This document shows positions 17,367-25,555 of a stretch of DNA of 64,000 bases, piece by piece. Numbering within the stretch: the stretch's first letter is position 1; the number at the start of each line of letters is the position of its first letter. The stretch covers positions 1 through 64,000 of the forward strand of contig CAUJJP010000012.1 of the NCBI GenBank assembly GCA_963205525.1, in the 5' to 3' direction. Below the pieces are notes generated by a model. That model worked only from the letters and a program-made list of their open reading frames with translations, was not told the DNA's origin and searched no databases. The position numbers and the translations under genes were made by a program. The stretch comes from Pseudomonadota bacterium. GTDB taxonomy: Bacteria; Pseudomonadota; Gammaproteobacteria; Burkholderiales; Burkholderiaceae.

Positions 17367-18271
17367 CGCGTGCCGTCCGCGCACCGCGACTGCGCCCGAC
17401 CGCCAGCGGCTGCGGCCTGCTGGGGCTGACGCTGGTGCTGTTCCTGATGGCCATCAACGAGGGCAACAACCTCTTGTACGCGCTGGCCTTCCTGATCCTG
17501 GCGCTGAACGCGGCGAACGCCCTCCTCGGCTGCTGGAACCTGTACGGACTGCGCGCGACCGTCGCCACCTCGGCCCCCACGGTGGCGGGCGAGGACGGCC
17601 TGATCCGGCTGCGCCTGGACCCCGGTGGACGCGCACGCCACGCGCTGCAGATCACGCCGCTGGAGGGCGCAGACGCAGCCCCGGCCCCGGCCCCGATATC
17701 GGCTTGCAGCCACGACCTGACCACGCCCGGCCCCGCGCTGCTGGACGTCGCCTGGCACGCGCCGCGGCGCGGCTGGCAGCGGGCACACGGACTGCGCCTG
17801 TGCAGCCACTACCCGCTGGGCCTGGCCCGGGTCTGGCTGGACCAGGACTGCGAGCTGCGCCGCCTGGTCTGGCCGCGTCCGCTGGCCGGCGCCGACGCCG
17901 CTGCACCCCAGGCCAGCGGCGGCGGGCGCGAGGCGGCGCACAGCTTCAGCGGCCTGAGCCCCTGGCGCAGCGGCGACTCGGCGCGCCGCCTGGCCTGGCG
18001 CACGCTGGCACGCGGCGGGCCGCCGCAGGTCAAGCGCTTCGACGGCGAGCAAGGCGAACCTGCCCTGCTGCTGCGCTGGCAGGACGAAACGGGCGACGAC
18101 GAGCGGCGGCTGCAGGCGCTGGCGCGGCGCCTGCTGGACGCCCACGCCAGCGGCCGCGACTGGATCCTGCAACTGCCTGGCGAGCGCACGCCGCGCCTGG
18201 CCCTGCAAGGCGCAGCCGCCCTGCAGGCCGACATGCAGCGCCTCGCCCTGCACGCACGGGTCCCCGCATGA
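17363..18271 (+). CDS. DUF58 membrane protein
   Basis: 302 residues; ATG overlaps the moxR stop. Two N-terminal membrane helices (GLLGLTLVLFLMAINEGNNLL, then ALAFLILALNAANALLG) are followed by a soluble domain with the DUF58 signature around residue 200 (FSGLSPWRSGDSARRLAWRT) and VKRFDGEQGEPALLL. DUF58 proteins often accompany MoxR and have a von Willebrand-like fold. The role is inferred from context only. Confidence 0.85.
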   Translation: MTRAVRAPRLRPTASGCGLLGLTLVLFLMAINEGNNLLYALAFLILALNAANALLGCWNLYGLRATVATSAPTVAGEDGLIRLRLDPGGRARHALQITPLEGADAAPAPAPISACSHDLTTPGPALLDVAWHAPRRGWQRAHGLRLCSHYPLGLARVWLDQDCELRRLVWPRPLAGADAAAPQASGGGREAAHSFSGLSPWRSGDSARRLAWRTLARGGPPQVKRFDGEQGEPALLLRWQDETGDDERRLQALARRLLDAHASGRDWILQLPGERTPRLALQGAAALQADMQRLALHARVPA

Positions 18272-20340
18272 AGCTGGGCTTGCGCTGGCCGCGCCGCCGC
18301 TCCGTCGATGCCCGCGAACAGGCGGCGACGCAGCAGGCCCAGCCCTGGATCGCCGCCGCCCTGGCGCTTGCGCTGGGCACCGCGCTCGGGGTCGTGCCGC
18401 CCTGGTGCTCGGCCGCCGTGCTGGCGCTGATCGCGCTCAAGGCGCTCGCCTGGCGGCGGCGCTGGCGCCTTGGGCAGCGCGTGCTTGTGCCGCTGGCGGT
18501 GCTGGCGCTGGGCGGCTGGTGGCTGGGCTTCGAGCGCCACGCCAGCGGACCGGCGGTGACGGCCTTCTTCGCCCTCGCGCTGGCGCTCAAGTGGCTGGAG
18601 GCCGATCCCGCGCGCGGCCGGCGCGACGCCTTGCTGCTGCTGTGGGCCTCCTGCGTGCTGGCGGCGCTGGGCGCGATCCACCAGCTCGCGCTGCTGAGCC
18701 TGGCGCTGCTCGTCGGCCATGCCCTGGTGCTGGCGACGGCGCTCGCCGCGCTGCACGGCCAGCGGCGAGCGCTGCGCCTGGGCGCACGGCTGCTGGCGCT
18801 CGCGCTGCCGCTGGCGGCGGCGCTGTTCGTGTTCAGCCCGCGCATCCCCGGGCCTTTGTGGGACTTCGGCCTTGCCCTCGGTCTGCCGATCGCCTCCAGC
18901 GCGCCACGCAGCCAGGGCCTGGGCAGCCGCGACAGCCTGCAGCCGGGCCAGGCCGACAGCGGCACCCTGGAGGACGGCACCATGCTGGTAGCGCAGTTCG
19001 AGGGCTACCAGCCGGCGGCTGCCGAGCTGTACTGGCGCGGTCCGGTGTTCTGGGACTTCGACGGCCAGCGCTGGACACCCGGGCCGGGCTGGGAGAGCCG
19101 CTCGCAGCGCATGGCGCGCGGCTACCGGCGCGCCGCCGACTGGGGCGCGAGCTTCGAGCCGCGCGGCCAGCCGCTGCACTACCGCCTGCGCGTGGCGGGC
19201 CATGGCGGGCCCTGGCTGTACGCCCTGGACCTGCCGGCCCGGCTGCCCGCGGAGTCCTACCTGACGCACGACGGCCAGCTGCTGTCGATGACGCCGCTGC
19301 GCGAGGAAACGCACTACGCCGGCTCCGCCTGGCGCGACTGGCGATCGCTGGCACGCCTGAACGATGCCGAACGCCAGCAGGCCCTGGCCCTGCCCATCCC
19401 CCAGTTGCCGCGCATCGCCGCGCTCGGCCGGCAGATCGCGCAGCGCCGCCCGGATGCCGCCGGCCGCATCGAGGAAGTGCTGGCGCTGTTCGACCCGGCG
19501 CATTTCCGCCTCGACCCCAAAGCCCCTTCAGCCGCCGGTGCCCAGGCCTACGAGGACTTTCTGTTCGGCCCGCGTGCCGGCGGCCCGGAGCGCTTTGCCG
19601 CCAGTGCGGTGCTGCTGCTGCGCGCCGCCGGCGTGCCCGCACGCCTGGTCACCGGTTTCCGCGGCGGTCGGCTGATGGGCAGCTCGGGCTACGTGCTGGT
19701 CAAACAGTCGCACGCCCACGCCTGGGTCGAAGCCTGGGAAGAGGCGCAGGGCTGGCGGCGCCTGGACCCGGTGGACCGGGTGCGGGCACCGACGAGCGCC
19801 CGCCGCAGCGCCCAGCCCGCCGCGGCCGCCGCGGCTTCCCAGCCCGCGCCAGCGACCGCCGCGCCCGCCGCCGCCGAGGTTTCGGCCAGCCCGTGGTGGC
19901 AGGCCATGGACGGCTGGGTGCTGCGCTACGACGCCGCGCGCCGGACCACCTTGCTCGAGGGCCTGGCGGCGGCCGGCCACGGTGCGCTGCGGCCGGTCCT
20001 GCTGGCGGTGCTGGTCGCCGCGGTGCTGGGGCTGCCGGCGCTGGCCTGGCGGGCGCGCCGCCCGGGCCATGGCACCGACCCGCTGGCCAGCGCCTGGAAG
20101 GAACTGAGCCTGCGCCTGCAGGCCATGGGCCTGGCGCTGCCGCCCGGGCGCTGCCCGTCCGAGCTGGCGCCGGAACTCGCCGCCCGCAGCGAGCCCTGGG
20201 CAGCGACGGCGGCGGCGCTGGTCCGGGACTGGCTGGCACTGCGCTACCAGCCCAGCGCCCCGGGGCGGGCCGAACAGCTCGCCCTGCTGCGCCGCATGCG
20301 GCGTTTCCAACCACAGTCCTTCCGCAGCGACGCCGATTGA
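18268..20340 (+). CDS. TgpA-like transglutaminase-fold membrane protein, catalytic Cys apparently missing
   Basis: 690 residues. Six or so N-terminal membrane helices, a periplasmic domain with a transglutaminase core (about 400-505), a Pro/Ala linker and one C-terminal membrane helix (about 574-595) followed by a DUF4129-like tail. This is the TgpA architecture. The His and Asp of the triad are present (SHAHAWVEAW, RRLDPVDRV). The usual GFCEHY block before VLLRAAGVPARLVTGF reads GGPERF here, so Cys is Pro and the next His is Arg. It may therefore be non-enzymatic. It is the third gene of the moxR-DUF58 module (4-bp overlap). Confidence 0.85.
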   Translation: MKLGLRWPRRRSVDAREQAATQQAQPWIAAALALALGTALGVVPPWCSAAVLALIALKALAWRRRWRLGQRVLVPLAVLALGGWWLGFERHASGPAVTAFFALALALKWLEADPARGRRDALLLLWASCVLAALGAIHQLALLSLALLVGHALVLATALAALHGQRRALRLGARLLALALPLAAALFVFSPRIPGPLWDFGLALGLPIASSAPRSQGLGSRDSLQPGQADSGTLEDGTMLVAQFEGYQPAAAELYWRGPVFWDFDGQRWTPGPGWESRSQRMARGYRRAADWGASFEPRGQPLHYRLRVAGHGGPWLYALDLPARLPAESYLTHDGQLLSMTPLREETHYAGSAWRDWRSLARLNDAERQQALALPIPQLPRIAALGRQIAQRRPDAAGRIEEVLALFDPAHFRLDPKAPSAAGAQAYEDFLFGPRAGGPERFAASAVLLLRAAGVPARLVTGFRGGRLMGSSGYVLVKQSHAHAWVEAWEEAQGWRRLDPVDRVRAPTSARRSAQPAAAAAASQPAPATAAPAAAEVSASPWWQAMDGWVLRYDAARRTTLLEGLAAAGHGALRPVLLAVLVAAVLGLPALAWRARRPGHGTDPLASAWKELSLRLQAMGLALPPGRCPSELAPELAARSEPWAATAAALVRDWLALRYQPSAPGRAEQLALLRRMRRFQPQSFRSDAD

Positions 20341-20366
20341 AGCCTCTGCGCTCGCCCGTCAACTCC

Positions 20367-20398
20367 ATGACCCCATGACCCCATGACCCCATGACCTC
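20367..20398 (+). repeat. Octanucleotide repeat ATGACCCC x3 plus ATGACCTC at gene start
   Basis: Three perfect ATGACCCC units followed by ATGACCTC, whose ATG (20391) is the start of the FTR1-type gene. Each unit carries an ATG in a different frame; the first, in frame with 20391, terminates after three codons. The array occupies the ribosome-binding region, so copy-number changes could affect initiation. Confidence 0.9.
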
Positions 20399-21596
20399 TA
20401 CGCCGCCCAAACCCGGCCCCGCCTGGCTGCGACGCCTGCCGGCGCTGTGCGCCCTGATGCCCTTGCTGCTGGCGTTGATCTGCACCCCCATCGGCGCTGC
20501 CGCCCTGCTGCCCGCGCAGGCGCTGGACATCCTGCTGCAGGAGGGCGACGCGGTGGTGGCCGACTACCGCGCCGACGCTGCGGGCAGCGAACGCAGCGCG
20601 AGCCAGTTCTCGCGCCTGTACTTCGACGTCTTCGAGGGCGCCGGGCTGGAACTGAGCCTGGGGGCACAGGACCGCGCAGGCGTGACCCGCATCGAGCACG
20701 GCTTTGCACAGTGCATCCGGCTCGCGCTGGAGCGCCACCCGCCCGCCGCCCTGCACGCCAGCTGGCAGGGCCTGCGCGCCGAGCTGCAGGCGGCGCGGCC
20801 GCTGATCGAGCAGGCGCAATCGCGCCAGGGCGCGCAGGCGTTCTGGCAGTCGCTGCTGATCGTGGCCCGCGAAGGCGGGGAGGCCATCTTGCTGGTCGCG
20901 GCGCTGGCCGCCTTCTTGCAGCGCAGCGGGCAGGCGCACCGGCGCCGCTGGCTGTGGAGTGGTGTGGCCGGCGGCGTACTGCTGAGCGCGCTGCTGGCCT
21001 GGCTGGTCTCGGGCCTGCTGGCAGCCGCCGGCTCGCTGCGCGGCCTGCTGCTGGGTGCGATGGTGCTGCTGGCCGCGCTGATGACGGCGCAGATGGCCGC
21101 CTGGCTGTACGCGCGCCGCAGCGCCGAACGCTGGAACCGCGCCCTGCAGGCGCACATGGCGGGCGCGGTCGACCTCACGCCGTGGCTGGTCGCCGGCGTG
21201 GCCCTGATCGCGGTGCTGCGCGAAGGCGCCGAGACCATGCTCTTCTTCCAGGCCCTGATCGGGTCGGCGCCCGGGCAGACGCCAGCCCTGCTGGGCGGTG
21301 CGGCGGCGGCGGTCGCCCTGCTCGCCCTGCTGTTCACGGCGATCCAGCTCGTCGGCCGCAGGCTGCCGCTGACGCTGTTCTTCGCCGGCACCGCCAGCCT
21401 GCTGCTGCTGATGTCGGTGGTGCTGGCGGGCAAGGGCGTGCTGCAGATGCAGCTCGCCGGGGCCCTGCCCACCCACCCCTGGGCCTGGCTGCCCACCGTC
21501 GACTGGCTGGGCCTGCATCCCAGCCGCGAAGGCGTGCTGGCGCAGGCCGGCCTGCTGACGGCGGCCGCCCTGCTGGCGCTGCGTCCGAGCCGCTGA
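20391..21596 (+). CDS. FTR1-family high-affinity iron permease
   Basis: 401 residues. A signal-like first helix, an extracytoplasmic region (residues about 40-150) and seven or so membrane helices. The two REGxE motifs that define FTR1/EfeU permeases are present: AREGGEAILLVAAL at about 160 and LREGAETMLFF at about 276. These Glu residues bind ferric iron during transport. No cupredoxin, EfeO or EfeB partner is adjacent. The start is fixed by the repeat array: earlier in-array ATGs are out of frame or stop at once. It may be co-transcribed with the upstream module (50-bp gap). Confidence 0.87.
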   Translation: MTSTPPKPGPAWLRRLPALCALMPLLLALICTPIGAAALLPAQALDILLQEGDAVVADYRADAAGSERSASQFSRLYFDVFEGAGLELSLGAQDRAGVTRIEHGFAQCIRLALERHPPAALHASWQGLRAELQAARPLIEQAQSRQGAQAFWQSLLIVAREGGEAILLVAALAAFLQRSGQAHRRRWLWSGVAGGVLLSALLAWLVSGLLAAAGSLRGLLLGAMVLLAALMTAQMAAWLYARRSAERWNRALQAHMAGAVDLTPWLVAGVALIAVLREGAETMLFFQALIGSAPGQTPALLGGAAAAVALLALLFTAIQLVGRRLPLTLFFAGTASLLLLMSVVLAGKGVLQMQLAGALPTHPWAWLPTVDWLGLHPSREGVLAQAGLLTAAALLALRPSR

Positions 21597-21696
21597 TCCG
21601 GGCCGGGCCGCCGGCACGACCGTGCGCCGGCAAGCCGCGTGACGCAGTGCCGACAAGCGCCGCGCGATTCGTGACAAGCGGTTAACCGGCGGTGCT

Positions 21697-23388
21697 ATGC
21701 CCCGCTTTTCGGCACAAGCTCAGGCTTTTGCCCGCCTAAGCTCACGCCCCGTGGGATTGCACGCCAAGAAGGACCCGGACGCCGGGCGCGACTCCGAGTT
21801 CGCCGCCACGGTGGTATCGTTGCCGCCATCGCTGGACGGCAGTTGGCCCGTGCCCGCCCCCGCGCTGGAGGCGGTGAGCGAGCCGCCGCCGAACGACGAC
21901 CTGGCGGCCGCCCCGACGCTGGACCACATCGGACGCTATGCGCTCAAGCGCCAGCTCGGCGCCGGTGGCCTGGGCTGCGTGCACGAAGCCTGGGACCCGC
22001 TGCTGTCGCGCACGGTGGCGGTGAAGACACTGCAGTTCAATGTCGGCGCCAGCGAGAGGCTGGCGCTGGACCGCCTGTTCCTCGCCGAGGCGCGTGCGGT
22101 GGCGGGCCTGAGCCACTCGCACATCGTCACCGTCTACGACGCCGGGCTGTCGGCGCACGGGGTCTACATCGCGATGGAGCGCCTGCGCGGGCGCGACCTG
22201 CGCCAGGCCCTGGCCGCCGGGTGGCGACCGACGCCGGCCCAGGCGGCGCAACTGGTGCGCCGCGTGGCCGACGCCCTGGCCTACGCCCACGGACGCGGCG
22301 TGGTGCACTGCGACATCAAGCCCGGCAACATCTTCCTCACCCGCAAGGACAGGCCGACGGTGCTGGACTTCGGCATCGCGCGCGTCGTCCACGGCGCGCA
22401 GGGCACACCCGGCAGCAGCTGGCCTTCGCCACTGGAAGGCCTGGTCGCCGGTTCGCCGCACTACCAGGCGCCGGAGCAGCTGCAAGGCGGCACCATAGAC
22501 GGCCGCACCGACGTCTACGCGCTCGGCGTCGTGCTCTACGAGCTGCTGGCGGGGCGCAAGGCCTTTGCCGGCGACTCGCTGGAGCAGATCACGAACGCGG
22601 TGCTGCACCACAACCCGCCGCCGGCCGACGCGCTGCAGCCGCAGGTGCCCCCCGCCCTGGCCGCGGTGGCGGCCAAGGCAATGGCGCGCCAGCCGGCCGA
22701 TCGCTACGACAGCGCAGCCGCCTTCTCGCAGGCGCTGCGGCCGTGGCAGGCGGCGCCGACGGACGCGGCCGCGCCTGCGGCTTCGGCCGGCACCACCGGC
22801 ATGGCAGGCGGTTCGCGCCGCGGGCTGCTGCTGCGGCTGTCGGGCTTCGCGCTGGCGGCCGGCGCGCTGGGCGCAGCGGGCAGCACCTGGTGGCGGTCCG
22901 GCAAACACGGCGAAGCAGCCACGCCCGCCCCATCTGCAGGGCCTGCTCCCGCGTCCAGCGACGTCGCTCGCGCCGCTGCCGACACGTCGCCGGGCGCCGG
23001 TACCGGCGCCGGCAGCAGCGAAGTGGCGCCGCCCGCCTCGGCCGCCGACACCCCTGCTGGCGCGGTGGCGCAGCTGGCCGAAGCACCCGCCGCGCCCCCC
23101 GCCTCAGCACCTGCGGCAAAGAAGCCACGCCCCAGGAAGCCCGTCGCCGCGCCACAGGCACCGCCCACCGCCCCCGCCACCGGCACCCTGAGGCTGGCGA
23201 TCAGCCCCTGGGGCGAGGTCGAGGTCGACGGCCGGCCCGCCGGCGTGACGCCGCCGCTGACCCGGCTCGACCTCAGCGCCGGCAGCCACCGCATCACGGT
23301 GCGCAACGGCGACTTCCCGCCCTTCAGCACCGAGGTCATGGTCGATCCCGACCAGGCCACCACCTTGCGCCACCGCTTCGGTTCATGA
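21697..23388 (+). CDS. Ser/Thr protein kinase with C-terminal PEGA-like domain
   Basis: 563 residues. The Hanks kinase domain spans about 80-345: glycine loop GAGGLGCVHEA, VAVKT lysine, catalytic loop HCDIKPGNI, LDFGIAR and APEQ. The catalytic Asp is preceded by Cys (HCD), so this is a non-RD kinase that would not depend on activation-loop phosphorylation in the usual way. One membrane helix at about 375-395, a Pro/Ala-rich periplasmic linker and a PEGA-like domain (GTLRLAISPWGEVEVDGRPAG) follow. The next gene, TssQ-like, overlaps by 4 bp, hinting at a link to envelope secretion control. A palindrome CGGTTAACCG lies at 21679-21688 just upstream. Confidence 0.92.
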   Translation: MPRFSAQAQAFARLSSRPVGLHAKKDPDAGRDSEFAATVVSLPPSLDGSWPVPAPALEAVSEPPPNDDLAAAPTLDHIGRYALKRQLGAGGLGCVHEAWDPLLSRTVAVKTLQFNVGASERLALDRLFLAEARAVAGLSHSHIVTVYDAGLSAHGVYIAMERLRGRDLRQALAAGWRPTPAQAAQLVRRVADALAYAHGRGVVHCDIKPGNIFLTRKDRPTVLDFGIARVVHGAQGTPGSSWPSPLEGLVAGSPHYQAPEQLQGGTIDGRTDVYALGVVLYELLAGRKAFAGDSLEQITNAVLHHNPPPADALQPQVPPALAAVAAKAMARQPADRYDSAAAFSQALRPWQAAPTDAAAPAASAGTTGMAGGSRRGLLLRLSGFALAAGALGAAGSTWWRSGKHGEAATPAPSAGPAPASSDVARAAADTSPGAGTGAGSSEVAPPASAADTPAGAVAQLAEAPAAPPASAPAAKKPRPRKPVAAPQAPPTAPATGTLRLAISPWGEVEVDGRPAGVTPPLTRLDLSAGSHRITVRNGDFPPFSTEVMVDPDQATTLRHRFGS

Positions 23389-23810
23389 ACCTCCGACCAC
23401 TACGCCTTTCGACGGCAGCCGCGCTGGCGATGCTGCTCGCCGCCTGCGCCGCCCCGCCGCCGCCTGCCCCGCCGCCGCCGCCGCCGCCACCGCCCGTCGG
23501 GCTGGCCGAACTGATGGAACGCCCTGCCGAGCGCGCCCTGGTGGAAGGCATCCGCCTGTACGACTACGGCCAGTATCCGGGCGCAGAAGCGGCGCTGCAG
23601 CGCGCCCTCGCGGCCGGGCTGGTGAGCGCACGCGACCGCGCCAGCGCGCACAAGCTGCTGGCCTTCATCGCCTGCACCAGCGAGCGCGAGGCGCAGTGCG
23701 AGGCCGCATTCCGCGCCGCGCGCGAGGCCGATCAAGGCTTTGCCCTCAGCCGCGCCGAAGCCGGTCACCCGATGTGGGGCCCGGTCTGGAAGCGCGTCCT
23801 GGCGCCCTGA
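23385..23810 (+). CDS. TssQ-like lipoprotein with TPR-type region
   Basis: 141 residues. The lipobox LLAAC puts the lipidated Cys at 21. A polyproline stretch (11 prolines in 13 residues) is followed by a helical TPR-like domain (RALVEGIRLYDYGQYPGAEAALQRAL, then HKLLAFIACTSEREAQCEAAFRAA). This matches the TssQ family of type VI secretion-associated lipoproteins often found beside Ser/Thr kinases in betaproteobacteria. No other type VI secretion genes occur in this window. The start overlaps the kinase stop. Confidence 0.7.
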   Translation: MNLRPLRLSTAAALAMLLAACAAPPPPAPPPPPPPPPVGLAELMERPAERALVEGIRLYDYGQYPGAEAALQRALAAGLVSARDRASAHKLLAFIACTSEREAQCEAAFRAAREADQGFALSRAEAGHPMWGPVWKRVLAP

Positions 23811-23881
23811 AGACCCCTTCGTCGCCCCACCAGCGGGCCCGCAGCGGCCCTGCTGCGGGACGCCGCCCTGGCTGCGGCTTG

Positions 23882-23887
23882 CATAAT
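23882..23887 (+). promoter_or_regulatory. Probable -10 element (CATAAT) for ybgC-tol operon
   Basis: CATAAT ends 10 bp before the ybgC ATG at 23898. A normal transcription start 6-8 bp downstream would leave a leader of only 2-5 nt, so the mRNA may be leaderless or nearly so. The same ATAATCCCGSCG string precedes map at 60446. The -35 is weak. Confidence 0.4.
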
Positions 23888-23897
23888 CCCGCCGCCG

Positions 23898-24305
23898 ATG
23901 ATTGAACGCCCTCCCTTCCGGCTGGCCGTGCGCGTGTACTGGGAAGACACCGACGCCGGCGGCATCGTCTACTACGCCAACTACCTCAAGTTCTTCGAGC
24001 GTGCGCGCACCGAATGGCTGCGCACGCTGGGCGTGCAGCAGCAGGCCATGCGCGAGACGCTGGGGCTGGTGTTCGTCGTCAGCGAGCTGCAGCTGCGCCT
24101 GCTGCGCCCGAGCCGGCTGGACGACCTGCTCGAGGTCGGCGCCGAGCTGCGCGAGGCCGGCCAGGCCTCGATGCGGCTGGGCCAGCAGGTCTGGCGCGGC
24201 GCCGAGCTCGTGGCCGAGGCCGAGGTCCGCATCGGCTGCGTGGACGCCGCCAGCCTGCGCCCGCGACGCATCCCTTCCACCCTCTTGCAAGCGCTTCGTC
24301 CATGA
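23898..24305 (+). CDS. ybgC: YbgC-family acyl-CoA thioesterase (Tol-Pal operon)
   Basis: 135 residues, hotdog fold. The 4HBT motif YWEDTDAGGIVYYANYLKFFERARTEW contains the catalytic Asp of the YbgC/4-hydroxybenzoyl-CoA thioesterase group. It acts on short-chain or phospholipid-derived acyl-CoA in the cytoplasm. It is the first gene of a tol operon; tolQ begins within its stop codon (ATGA). Almost no space remains between the -10-like CATAAT and the ATG. Confidence 0.93.
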   Translation: MIERPPFRLAVRVYWEDTDAGGIVYYANYLKFFERARTEWLRTLGVQQQAMRETLGLVFVVSELQLRLLRPSRLDDLLEVGAELREAGQASMRLGQQVWRGAELVAEAEVRIGCVDAASLRPRRIPSTLLQALRP

Positions 24306-24988
24306 ATTCCGACATGTCCATCCTCTCGCTGGTGACGCAGGCCAGCTTCGTCGTCCAGCTCGTGATGGCGGGGCTGCTGCTGGTGTCGCTGGCGAGCTGG
24401 ACGGTGATCTTCGGCAAGCTCTTCGGCCTCAAGCGCGTGCGCGGCGGCAACGACGACTTCGAGCGCGAGTTCTGGTCCGGCCGCAGCCTGACCGAGATGA
24501 GCACCGACATCGAGCGCCGCGTCGACGCCGCGCCGATGGCGCGCCTGTTCGCCAGCGGCATGCGCGAGTTCCTGAAGCTGCGCGAGCGCCGGCTGGACGG
24601 CCCGGCCCAGCTCGACGGCGCGCGACGCGCCATGCGCGCGAGCCTGCAGCGCGAGCTCGACACGGTGGAGAGCCACCTCAGCTTCCTCGCCTCGGTGGGC
24701 TCGGTGAGCCCCTACGTCGGTCTGTTCGGCACCGTCTGGGGGATCATGCACGCCTTCGTCGGCCTGTCCAACCTGCAGCAGGTGACGCTGGCCACGGTGG
24801 CGCCGGGCATCGCCGAGGCGCTGGTGGCGACCGCCATCGGCCTGTTCGCCGCCATCCCGGCGGTGGTGGCCTACAACCGCTTTGCGCGCGAGATCGACCG
24901 CATCGCGATCCAGATGGAAACCTTCGTCGACGAGTTCCTCAACATCCTGCAGCGCAACGCCGCCACCCCGGCGGCGCCGGCACGCTGA
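24302..24988 (+). CDS. tolQ: TolQ inner-membrane motor protein
   Basis: 228 residues. Three membrane helices at about 17-37, 133-155 and 170-190. The MotA/TolQ/ExbB signature SVSPYVGLFGTVWGIMHAF followed by APGIAEALVATAIGLFAAIPAVVAYN is intact. With TolR it forms the proton-driven motor that energises TolA during envelope constriction. ATG overlaps the ybgC stop. Confidence 0.95.
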   Translation: MNSDMSILSLVTQASFVVQLVMAGLLLVSLASWTVIFGKLFGLKRVRGGNDDFEREFWSGRSLTEMSTDIERRVDAAPMARLFASGMREFLKLRERRLDGPAQLDGARRAMRASLQRELDTVESHLSFLASVGSVSPYVGLFGTVWGIMHAFVGLSNLQQVTLATVAPGIAEALVATAIGLFAAIPAVVAYNRFAREIDRIAIQMETFVDEFLNILQRNAATPAAPAR

Positions 24989-25057
24989 GCACACGATGCG
25001 CAGGCTCACATTCGCTGCCCCGCGCGCTCGACGCCTGCGGGCGCAAGGGCGGCACTG

Positions 25058-25489
25058 ATGCCCGGCGTCGCCTCGCGTGGCCGCGGCCGGCGCACGATCA
25101 ACGAGATCAACATGGTCCCGTTCATCGACGTCATGCTGGTGCTGCTCATCATCTTCATGGTCACCGCGCCGCTCATCACCACCGGCGTCGTCGAGCTGCC
25201 CAGCGTCGGCCGCGCCAAGCAGGCCGAGACGCGCGTGATCGAGGTCATCGTCGGCCTGGACGAGCAGCTGCGGCTGCGCACCCGCGGCGAGGAGACCGAC
25301 AAGGACAGCCCGGTCACGCTGGCGCGGCTGGCGGGGGCGGTGCGCCAGCGACAGGGTGGCAACGCGCAGATGCCGGTCGTCATCAGCGCCGACCGCAACG
25401 TCAAGTACGACGCCGTCGTGCGCGTGATGGACAGCCTGCAGCGCGCCGGCGTGCAGCGGGTGGGGCTGTCGGTGCAGCAGGGGCGCTGA
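25058..25489 (+). CDS. tolR: TolR
   Basis: 143 residues, ExbD/TolR family. Basic N-terminus (SRGRGRRTINEINMVP), then one membrane helix FIDVMLVLLIIFMVTAPL that contains the essential proton-carrying Asp (PFIDVMLVLL), then the periplasmic domain ending DSLQRAGVQRVGLSV. It lies 69 bp after tolQ, with no sign of a separate promoter. Confidence 0.95.
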   Translation: MPGVASRGRGRRTINEINMVPFIDVMLVLLIIFMVTAPLITTGVVELPSVGRAKQAETRVIEVIVGLDEQLRLRTRGEETDKDSPVTLARLAGAVRQRQGGNAQMPVVISADRNVKYDAVVRVMDSLQRAGVQRVGLSVQQGR

Positions 25490-25555
25490 GACCGTGTCCG
25501 CTGTAGACATGTCGCGCGCCCATCCGGCGCGGCCTGCGCGCCCCAGGGTCGGCCG

